Assembly: GCA_028751055.1 (NCBI GenBank)
Contig: JAQZDD010000012.1
Coordinates: forward strand, 1 to 11,240
Source of the DNA: Euryarchaeota archaeon Ods04
GTDB lineage: Archaea; Halobacteriota; Halobacteria; Halobacteriales; Halorutilaceae
DNA: 11,240 bases
Direction: 5' to 3'
The position numbers and the translations under genes are program-made. Positions 5,601-11,240 of this stretch are shown here, piece by piece. Every line of letters starts with the position of its first letter. Position 1 is the stretch's first letter. The notes under the pieces are model-generated. The model was not told the DNA's origin. It was given only the letters and a program-made list of their open reading frames with translations, and did no database searches.

Positions 5601-7334
5601 TCAGAGCCGACGGCGGAGTTCGTCACGTACCTCGTCCGTGAGGCGTTCACGTCTCTCGTGACTCCTCTCGGCGTCGGTGACAGCCTCAACGACGTCCGTA
5701 CCGTCGGACGAGACGGCACGTTCGAACGCTTCGCGGAAGCCGTCGAGGCTGTCGACGCGTTCGAAGCCGATACCGTAGAGGTCGCCGGTCGGCTCGAAGT
5801 CGAGACCGTGTGGCGTCTTGAACTGCTGCGTGAAAGGAGGTTCGTGTTCCTCTATCGGAAGCATATGGAAGATACCGCCGCCGTCGTTGTTGACGAGGAC
5901 GACGGTTGCGTCGACGCCGCATCTTTCGACGGCTAAGAGACCGTTCATGTCGTGGTAGTAGGCGAGGTCGCCTGTGACGAGTACGAGGTGGTCGTCGACG
6001 GCAGAACAGACGCCGAGCGCGGTGCTGGTCACGCCGTCTATGCCGCTCGCACCCCTGTTACCGAAGACATCCACGTCGGCTTCACGCGGCTCTCCGAATC
6101 TGTCGAGGTCGCGGACAGGCATGCTGTTCGAGACGAAGACGGTCGACGTTTCGGGGACGAGACGTGCGACCTCGTGGAGCACACCACCCTCGAAGTATGC
6201 GTGGTGCGACGCGAAGGCGTCCCAGTAGGACGACTCCACGGCGGCGATACGTTCCTCCCACGCGCCCGCCGGACGTTCGACCTTCTCGGCGACCGCGCGA
6301 CAGAACGGGTTTGGGTCTGCGACGACGACCTCGTCCGACATGAAACACGCGTCGGTGTATCTGCCATCCTCGTCGACGGCTATCTGTCGAGCGTCGGAGT
6401 CTCGGAGGTAGTTCTTCAGCCTCTTCGATGTGGGCGCGCTGCCGAGTCTAAGAACTATCTCGGGCGGTTCAAGCAAGTCGACGTATGCGTCGTATCCGCC
6501 GAGAACGTCCGTCCGTCCGAAACGCAGACCTGAGAGAGGGTCTGCCGCGACCGCGAAGCCTGACGCCTCGGCGAAGGTGACGACTGCGTCGTCGTCGAGC
6601 GTGTCGGAAGGTCCTACGACTACGAGACCTGATGACGCGTCCTCTACCGTCCTCGCTACGTCTCCGAGGTCATCGACGTCGAGTCTCATACGTCCCTTCG
6701 TGGTCTCGACATAGCTCCTTCCGTCCGGACGTGCGAAAGTCTCATGTCCCGAACCGGGTACGCAGTCGGACGGTTCGGAGGGTTCGAGAGGCTTCCTGAA
6801 AGGGAAGTTGAGATGCACGGGTCCGCGCTCCGGCGTCGTCGACTCCGCGACGGCGCGGTTTACGGTGACGCGCAGCGACCTCAGCTTTCTTTCGTCGTTC
6901 TCCGGCTCAGCCACGTCCTTGTACCATCTGACAGCGTCGCCGTAGAGCTTCTCTTGGTCGACAGTCTGGTTCGCCGCCGTCTCCCTCAGTTCGGGCGGGC
7001 GGTCGGCTGTCAGGAGGAGAAGAGGCGTCCGTGACTCGTCAGCCTCCATGACGGCAGGATGAAGGTTCGCAGTAGCCGTCCCCGATGTACAGACGACGGG
7101 CGTGGGTCGCCCCGTTGCCTTACCTCTTCCGAGAGCGAAGAAAGCCGACGAACGCTCGTCGAGGTGCGAGTAGACCTGCACGTCGGGATGTTCCGAAAGG
7201 ACGTACGTCAGGGGCGTAGAACGGCTCCCCGGTGAGACACAGGCGTCCGTCACACCGTTCCTCACGAGTTCGTCGACGACAGCCCACGCCCAGACGTAGT
7301 TGGCGTTCTCGTCAGGCGGTGTCAACCGTCTCAC
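5601..7334 (-). CDS. menD: SEPHCHC synthase (MenD)
   Basis: Thiamine-diphosphate enzyme that joins 2-oxoglutarate (with loss of CO2) to isochorismate, giving 2-succinyl-5-enolpyruvyl-6-hydroxy-3-cyclohexene-1-carboxylate. It has 577 residues with the full three-domain layout. The N-terminal domain has SPGSRSTPL (34-42), the catalytic ThDP-activating Glu60 in HLDERSSAF, TSGTATANLHPAV (83-95) and TADRPPELR (109-117). The C-terminal domain has SNSMPVRDLD (402-411), GNRGASGIDG (425-434) and the ThDP/Mg motif from GDLA (455-458) to NN (482-483), followed by GGGIFHMLP. No cluster residue looks lost. The start is uncertain: a GTG at 7334 (used here) overlaps the menF stop by 23 bases, while a TTG three codons later (7325) is preceded by an AGGTGAG ribosome-binding-like site. 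No ATG lies near the start. The family N-terminus aligns well with either choice. Confidence 0.95.
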   Translation of the reverse strand: MRRLTPPDENANYVWAWAVVDELVRNGVTDACVSPGSRSTPLTYVLSEHPDVQVYSHLDERSSAFFALGRGKATGRPTPVVCTSGTATANLHPAVMEADESRTPLLLLTADRPPELRETAANQTVDQEKLYGDAVRWYKDVAEPENDERKLRSLRVTVNRAVAESTTPERGPVHLNFPFRKPLEPSEPSDCVPGSGHETFARPDGRSYVETTKGRMRLDVDDLGDVARTVEDASSGLVVVGPSDTLDDDAVVTFAEASGFAVAADPLSGLRFGRTDVLGGYDAYVDLLEPPEIVLRLGSAPTSKRLKNYLRDSDARQIAVDEDGRYTDACFMSDEVVVADPNPFCRAVAEKVERPAGAWEERIAAVESSYWDAFASHHAYFEGGVLHEVARLVPETSTVFVSNSMPVRDLDRFGEPREADVDVFGNRGASGIDGVTSTALGVCSAVDDHLVLVTGDLAYYHDMNGLLAVERCGVDATVVLVNNDGGGIFHMLPIEEHEPPFTQQFKTPHGLDFEPTGDLYGIGFERVDSLDGFREAFERAVSSDGTDVVEAVTDAERSHERRERLTDEVRDELRRRL

Positions 7335-8739
7335 CTCGGGACTCTTCGAAGAGGTCGAGAACAGGCTCGTACTTTAGATGCACCTCGTCCCACTCGTCGT
7401 CGGGGTCGCTGTTACCGACGATTCCCGCACCCGCGAAAGCTGTTGCAGTCGAACCCTCTGCGACAGCCGAACGTAGCCCGACTGCGAAACAGCCGTCTCC
7501 GTAGCCGTCGACCCAGCCGACAGGCGCGGCGTACCAGCCTCTCTCGAAGCCCTCTGTCTCGCGTATCGTGCGGAGAGCCTCTTCGGGAGGAAAGCCGCCG
7601 ACCGCGGGCGTCGGATGGAGCTTCTCCGCGACGGAGAGCACGTCAGGATTCCCACCGTCGGTTCGGCGGAGATGCGCACGTACCGGCGTCGTGAGATGCT
7701 GGACGTTTTCGAGCTTGAGTAGCTCGGTGCCGTCGGTCTCGACCGACTCTGAGAGAGGACGTAGCTGTTCGACCACGGTGTCGACGACGAGGCTGTGTTC
7801 GTGGAAGTCTTTGTCGCTCTCCCTGAGACGGGTGCCGAGTTCCTCGTCCTCGTCGGTGCTGTCGCCCCTCCCTATCGAGCCGGCTATCGCTTCTGTCTCC
7901 ACTTTACGTCCCTTGACGGAGACGAGTCTCTCCGGCGACGCACCGAAGAAGCCCTTCTTTCCGTCGGGCGAAAACAGGAAGCTGTAGCAGTCGGGGAATC
8001 TTTCCGAGAGTCTCAGTACGTGTTCGTTTACGTCGACATCCTTGCTGAGACTTAGCTCCAGCGACTGCGAAAGGACAGCCTTCTCTATCTCACCCGTCTC
8101 TATACGTTCCAGAACCGCGTTCACCTGCCGCCTCCACTCGGGACGCGTAGTCGTGCGTTCGACGCCGCGGAGTTCGGGCGTCTTCTCGGTGTCGGGGATG
8201 TCGCCTTCTCCAGCCTCGGACAGCTTCTCGCGGAGTTCGTCCGTTCTGTCTTCGAGTTCGTCGGTGTCTACTCTGTCGCCGTAGGCGTTGACTGTGAGGT
8301 ATACTCCTTCACCTCCCCGAGAGGATATCTGGTACTCGGGAAGGACGAACACTGCACACGGAAATCCTTCCCAGACACCCTCCGCTTCGTGTGTATCGTG
8401 GAACGAGAAGCCGCCGAAAACCCGAGGGCGTGCGCCCTCTGGTGCGTCGGCGTCCGTGTCGGTATCGGAGAAGAGCCGACGTACTGATTCCCTTACCTCC
8501 TCAAACCTGTCCTCGCCCTTGGCTACCACGGAGACGGCGTCCCCTTTTCCCGCGAAGACGGCACCGTCGCCGCTCCCTTTCCAGAGAAAAGTTGTGCTGT
8601 CTTCGGTCTCTGTGACGGACGGCGAACGGAGAAACGCGTCTACAGAAACGTCGTCCGTTTCGACGGAACGGCTCACGAGACGTGCCTCCGAAGCCTCACG
8701 CTGTAGGAGAGGGTCACCGTCGCAGTTGAGGGTACCCAT
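7312..8739 (-). CDS. menF: isochorismate synthase (MenF)
   Basis: Chorismate-utilising enzyme (MenF/EntC/DhbC family) that converts chorismate to isochorismate, the entry step of menaquinone synthesis; it is the first gene of the operon. It has 475 residues. The N-terminal 190 residues are poorly conserved and acidic, with a D/T-rich linker at 91-99. The C-terminal chorismate-binding domain has the general-base lysine K220 (IEKAVLSQ), GASPERLV (266-273, with Glu270), TEAIAGSIGRG (282-292), ENVQHL (344-349), LHPTPAVGG (374-382), ERGWYAAPVGW (399-409) and the final metal-site region AGIVGNSDPDDEWDE (438-452). The LHPTPAVGG wording points to isochorismate synthase rather than anthranilate or aminodeoxychorismate synthase. 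The ATG at 8739 has no Shine-Dalgarno site and a short predicted leader. A six-base-stem palindrome at 8424-8439 lies in the linker. Confidence 0.95.
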   Translation of the reverse strand: MGTLNCDGDPLLQREASEARLVSRSVETDDVSVDAFLRSPSVTETEDSTTFLWKGSGDGAVFAGKGDAVSVVAKGEDRFEEVRESVRRLFSDTDTDADAPEGARPRVFGGFSFHDTHEAEGVWEGFPCAVFVLPEYQISSRGGEGVYLTVNAYGDRVDTDELEDRTDELREKLSEAGEGDIPDTEKTPELRGVERTTTRPEWRRQVNAVLERIETGEIEKAVLSQSLELSLSKDVDVNEHVLRLSERFPDCYSFLFSPDGKKGFFGASPERLVSVKGRKVETEAIAGSIGRGDSTDEDEELGTRLRESDKDFHEHSLVVDTVVEQLRPLSESVETDGTELLKLENVQHLTTPVRAHLRRTDGGNPDVLSVAEKLHPTPAVGGFPPEEALRTIRETEGFERGWYAAPVGWVDGYGDGCFAVGLRSAVAEGSTATAFAGAGIVGNSDPDDEWDEVHLKYEPVLDLFEESRGETVDTA

Positions 8740-8772
8740 TAAGGTATATCCGTGTTATGACCACTTGAGGCT

Positions 8773-8780
8773 GATTATAC
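8773..8780 (-). promoter_or_regulatory. Putative TATA box of the men operon promoter
   Basis: On the - strand this reads GTATAATC, centred about 37 bases before the menF ATG (8739), predicting a transcript start near 8751 and a leader of about a dozen bases. The box overlaps one arm of an imperfect inverted repeat: GCTGAT at 8770-8775 against ATCAGC at 8797-8802, with ATAC (8777-8780) matching GTAT (8795-8798) apart from one extra T. Two GCTGA copies also lie close together on the - strand. A regulator bound there could control the whole men operon. The remaining spacer (8803-8857) holds a pyrimidine-rich stretch and no gene. Confidence 0.45.
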
Positions 8781-8857
8781 GTTGCTGTGTCAGCGTATCA
8801 GCACTGCTTCTCTCTGTGTCTCTCCGCTGTTCTATTCCGTGTCCTCATGTCGAAGCC

Positions 8858-9139
8858 TTATCCGTCGTCGGTCTCCGTCGCCCTCTTCTCGCGCTCCTGC
8901 GGCTCCAACGGCTGGCTCAGGTAGTTTATGGGTGACAGACCGCCTGACAACAGAGCCGCGGCGGTGAGGAGTGCCGCCGAAAGCACGGTAAACTCGTTGT
9001 CGGGATAGCCCGCAATCGACGCGCCGTAGTCGACCACGAAGACCGTGAAGAAGAACGAAACTATCGCCAGCACTATCATCACGACGAACGCGACAACAGC
9101 CTGTACAAGACCGACGAGTGCTTCGGTTACGGTTGTCAT
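8858..9139 (-). CDS. Two-helix membrane protein of unknown function, 93 aa
   Basis: I do not recognise this gene. The protein has a long hydrophobic helix at about 7-36 (rich in V, F, I and A), a short loop with DYGASIAGYPDNEF (37-50), a second helix at about 50-68, and a polar, charged C-terminal tail (77-93) ending in TETDDG. The tail is probably cytoplasmic or surface-exposed. The start at ATG 9139 is chosen because a TATA-like TTTAGT (- strand 9168-9163) lies about 26 bases upstream, making the message leaderless; the longer frame from 9160 would start within the promoter and is unlikely. It has its own promoter but points in the same direction as, and lies 118 bases before, the men operon. 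Whether it is linked to menaquinone or respiration cannot be told. Confidence 0.8.
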   Translation of the reverse strand: MTTVTEALVGLVQAVVAFVVMIVLAIVSFFFTVFVVDYGASIAGYPDNEFTVLSAALLTAAALLSGGLSPINYLSQPLEPQEREKRATETDDG

Positions 9140-9162
9140 GCGAGTATTCGCAGACCACAACC

Positions 9163-9169
9163 ACTAAAC
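9163..9169 (-). promoter_or_regulatory. Putative TATA box of the 93-aa membrane protein gene
   Basis: On the - strand GTTTAGT, with its core about 26 bases upstream of the ATG at 9139. The spacing places the transcript start at or within a base or two of the ATG, so the mRNA would be leaderless. It sits in the 109-base gap (9140-9248) after the 65-aa gene. Confidence 0.5.
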
Positions 9170-9248
9170 TCTTGTGCCCAACTTCGGGCGGATGTCAAGA
9201 GACGGGCTTTCGATAGGATGGTCGTAACGCAACCGGTCGGTTTGAGTT

Positions 9249-9446
9249 CTATCTCGACAGTTTCCTCACAACCCACGCCGTTCCGATACCGACGCCAGCA
9301 GCCATGAGTCCGGTGGCGCGGTTCATCTTGCCCGCGTAGAAGAAGATGGTGACGGCTACGGCTAAGGTTACGACTACGGCGATGAGAAAGACGGTCTCAT
9401 CGGAGAGCCTGTTTCTGTCGTCGGTTTCGTCGCCTCTGTCAATCAT
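9249..9446 (-). CDS. Small two-helix membrane protein, 65 aa
   Basis: An unrecognised small membrane protein. It has a charged N-terminus (MIDRGDETDDRNRLSDE, 1-17), a strong hydrophobic helix at about 18-37, a short basic turn (GKMNRAT, 39-45), a second hydrophobic segment at about 46-60 (GLMAAGVGIGTAWVV) and a basic end (RKLSR). The layout suggests a helical hairpin with both ends on the same side. The ATG at 9446 begins 14 bases after the stop of the S9 peptidase gene on the same strand, so the two are probably cotranscribed; no clear ribosome-binding site is seen. The acidic leader plus two helices fits many small haloarchaeal membrane proteins of unknown role. No function is inferred. Confidence 0.75.
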   Translation of the reverse strand: MIDRGDETDDRNRLSDETVFLIAVVVTLAVAVTIFFYAGKMNRATGLMAAGVGIGTAWVVRKLSR

Positions 9447-9460
9447 GTCTCTTTCGTCGG

Positions 9461-11240
9461 TCAGACGTGCTCGTCAAGGAACTCTACCATCGTCGAGTAC
9501 GCATCTATGCGGTTCTCTAACTTCGAGAATCCGTGTCCCTCGTCCTCGAATATCAGCTTCTCGACGGGCACGTCCTGCTCCGCCACCTTTTCAGCTATCT
9601 GCTCCGCCTCCTCGACGGGTACGCGCGGGTCGTTCGCGCCGTGCATGACGAGGAGCGGCGCGCGTATCCTGTCGGCGTTGTTCGTCGGGCTTATGCTTTC
9701 GAGGAACTCCCTGTCGTCTTCGAGCGAACCGTACTCCGCCTCGCGGAGTTCGCGCCGCCACTCGCCCGTGTTTTCGAGGAACGTCACGAAGTTTGCGATG
9801 CCCACCACGTCGATGCCCGCCGCCCAACGTTCGGGGTACTCGGCAAGGGATGCGAGAACCATGAAGCCGCCGTACGAACCCCCGTATGCGGCGATACGGT
9901 CGTTGTCGACGTCGTCACGTTCGGCGAGCCAGTCGAGTCCCGCACGTATGTCCTTTACCGAGTCCATCCGTTTGCGCACGTCGTCTAACTGCGTGTACTC
10001 CTTTCCGTATCCCGTCGAACCGCGGACGTTCGGCTCGAACAGCGCGTAGCCGTTCGCAAGGAGGTACTGCCTCAACCCCGAAAACGACGGGCGACGCTGG
10101 CTCTCGGGACCGCCGTGTATGTCGACTATGACCGGATAGGGCGGCTCCGCGCCGTCCCTGTCCCTGACTTCGGAGTCCGAGGGTGTCGTGAACAGCGCGG
10201 GCACGCTAAGACCGTCGAACGACTCGTAACGCACCGTCGTAGGCTCAACGAACGTCTCTCGTGGAATACCGGCTGTCGCGGCGTCGGTCCAACGCGTCGC
10301 CTCGCCCGTCTCGAACTCGACGACGTAGACGTTGGCGTTCTCCTTCCTGCGTGTGACCGTCACGGCGAATAAGTCGCCGTCAGGTCCGAAAGAGGTGCCG
10401 CCTGCGATGCTCTCGGGTATGTCGGGCGTCGGCAGTTCCTCCAACGAGCCGTCACGTAACTGAGCGGTGCGCAGGTCGGTGTACCCCTCGACGTTCCTGC
10501 CGTAGACGACGCGTCCCGTCTCGTCGTCGACGCTGACGCCGTCGATGTTGTAGCCTTCGTCTGCCGAACTTCGTTCGGCAGGCTCATCAGACGCAGTCTG
10601 ATAACAGCCGTCGACGAGTTTCTCGACTTCTCCGCTCCGGAGGTCGAGACGCGCTAAGTAGAGCGTGTCCTCGCCTTCGCCCTCGTCTGTCACGAGGTAG
10701 AACGAGTCGCCGTCGGGCGACCAGTTGACGCTAGAGTACCGAACGTCGCCGTCGTGAGGCGTCACGTGCTCCATCTCGCCGCTCTCCACGTCAAGAACGT
10801 ACAGGTCGTGGTCGAAGTTTGACCGCGCCTCCCTCACGGCGATACGTCCGTCGTCGGGCGACCACCCCACCGCGCTGTACCAGCCGTCGGTCTCGCAGAC
10901 GAGGCGTGCGTCGTCGCCCGTCTCGTCGCGCGCCTGTGTGTAGATGTCGAAGACTCTTTCGTCGCGCCGGTTCGAAGCGAAGGCGAACCTCTCACCGTCG
11001 TGCGACCAGCCGCCCCAGCGGTGTTTCGCTTCGGGCATGTCGGTCAACGCCATGAGGTCGCTTCCGTCGGGTGCTACACGGAAGAACTGAGTGCGCTCGT
11101 TTCCGCCCTCGTCCATTCCGTAGATGAGTTCGTCGCGCTCGGGCGAGAACGACGCGAAAGAGACCGCCTCGTCGTCGAAAGAGACCTGCGACTGCCAACT
11201 CATCGGTCCTTCAAGGTGCCAGACCTGCGCCACACCCGTC
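9461..11240 (-). CDS. S9 family serine peptidase (prolyl oligopeptidase fold; 5' truncated)
   Basis: Serine peptidase of the acylaminoacyl-peptidase/DPP-like branch of family S9, cleaving short peptides or acylated N-termini. The frame stays open to the right edge (11240), so the N-terminus is missing, probably a few tens of residues. Counting from the in-window GTG at 11233, residues 1-330 are beta-propeller-like with repeated WSPDG/FSPE turns (28-33, 76-80, 125-128, 171-175, 282-286). Residues about 335-590 are the alpha/beta-hydrolase domain: oxyanion segment DIHGGPES (371-378), nucleophile Ser453 in YGGSYGGF, Asp535 in HGANDPRVP and His567 in EGHGFS. No signal peptide can be judged. Residues 211-228 (QTASDEPAERSSADEG in part) are encoded by two adjacent palindromes and look like an inserted loop between propeller strands. 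A 65-aa membrane protein gene follows 14 bases downstream. The exact substrate is uncertain. Confidence 0.93.
   Translation of the reverse strand, partial: TGVAQVWHLEGPMSWQSQVSFDDEAVSFASFSPERDELIYGMDEGGNERTQFFRVAPDGSDLMALTDMPEAKHRWGGWSHDGERFAFASNRRDERVFDIYTQARDETGDDARLVCETDGWYSAVGWSPDDGRIAVREARSNFDHDLYVLDVESGEMEHVTPHDGDVRYSSVNWSPDGDSFYLVTDEGEGEDTLYLARLDLRSGEVEKLVDGCYQTASDEPAERSSADEGYNIDGVSVDDETGRVVYGRNVEGYTDLRTAQLRDGSLEELPTPDIPESIAGGTSFGPDGDLFAVTVTRRKENANVYVVEFETGEATRWTDAATAGIPRETFVEPTTVRYESFDGLSVPALFTTPSDSEVRDRDGAEPPYPVIVDIHGGPESQRRPSFSGLRQYLLANGYALFEPNVRGSTGYGKEYTQLDDVRKRMDSVKDIRAGLDWLAERDDVDNDRIAAYGGSYGGFMVLASLAEYPERWAAGIDVVGIANFVTFLENTGEWRRELREAEYGSLEDDREFLESISPTNNADRIRAPLLVMHGANDPRVPVEEAEQIAEKVAEQDVPVEKLIFEDEGHGFSKLENRIDAYSTMVEFLDEHV
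10561..10602. repeat. Two tandem perfect palindromes inside the S9 peptidase gene
   Basis: The first is CTGCCGAAC (10561-10569), a three-base loop TTC, then GTTCGGCAG (10573-10581): a perfect nine-base stem. Four bases later the second is ATCAGAC (10586-10592), loop GCA, then GTCTGAT (10596-10602): a perfect seven-base stem. Both have three-base loops and stay in frame, adding a Ser/Ala/Glu/Asp-rich stretch between propeller strands. The arrangement resembles small palindromic elements that insert into coding sequence, but no other copy is seen in this window, so the repeat status is inferred. Confidence 0.55.

Noticed and set aside
5952..7034. + strand open frames opposite menD (5952-6533, 6744-7034)
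   Set aside because: They are complementary-strand shadows of menD, with no recognisable motifs or ribosome-binding sites.
9231..9242. AACCGGTCGGTT inverted repeat after the 65-aa gene, as a terminator
   Set aside because: The loop is too tight for a strong hairpin and no T-run follows on the - strand.
9733..9749. Hairpin ACTCCGC-CTC-GCGGAGT in the S9 peptidase
   Set aside because: It encodes LREAEYG, which I recall as a conserved stretch of the family, so it reflects conserved protein sequence and not an inserted element.
1..11240. CRISPR arrays, insertion sequences, tRNA/rRNA genes, toxin-antitoxin or defence genes
   Set aside because: No spaced direct repeats, transposase motifs, tRNA folds or defence-family domains were seen; the genes are metabolic, transport and peptidase genes.

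Overview
The window reads as a halophilic archaeon, most likely a member of Halobacteria or a close relative. The evidence is a GC-rich sequence, strongly acidic proteins, promoters whose TATA-like boxes lie about 25 bases before the start codon (leaderless or nearly leaderless mRNAs), and a compact menaquinone operon of the haloarchaeal kind. One trait is atypical: ATA is the most used isoleucine codon (17 of 26 in the permease gene), whereas well-studied haloarchaea strongly prefer ATC. This suggests a less-studied lineage.

Layout. Bases 1-1779 (+ strand) hold the end of an ABC-exporter operon of the MacB/LolCDE type: an ATPase cut off at its 5' end, overlapped by an FtsX-like permease. From about 1786 to the right edge every gene is on the - strand. 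In transcription order (right to left) these are: a prolyl-oligopeptidase-family (S9) peptidase cut off at its 5' end (9461-11240); a 65-aa two-helix membrane protein 14 bases downstream; a separately promoted, leaderless 93-aa membrane protein; the menaquinone operon menF-menD-menB-menC-menE (8739 down to 2079); and a 55-aa leaderless small gene (1786-1953) that converges tail-to-tail with the ABC operon.

Function. MenF, MenD, MenC, MenE and MenB convert chorismate through isochorismate, SEPHCHC, o-succinylbenzoate (OSB) and OSB-CoA to 1,4-dihydroxy-2-naphthoyl-CoA, the ring precursor of menaquinone. The SHCHC synthase (MenH), DHNA-CoA thioesterase, prenyltransferase (MenA) and methyltransferase steps are not in the window. 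The genes overlap or are separated by a few bases, except for a 58-base gap before menB.

No defence system, mobile element, CRISPR array, tRNA or rRNA was seen, and I do not claim a new multi-gene system. The points most worth a second look are two adjacent perfect palindromes inserted in frame in the peptidase gene, a MenE that lacks the usual C-terminal catalytic lysine and has a degenerate P-loop, an AT-rich operator-like palindrome upstream of the 55-aa gene, and the ATA-biased codon use.
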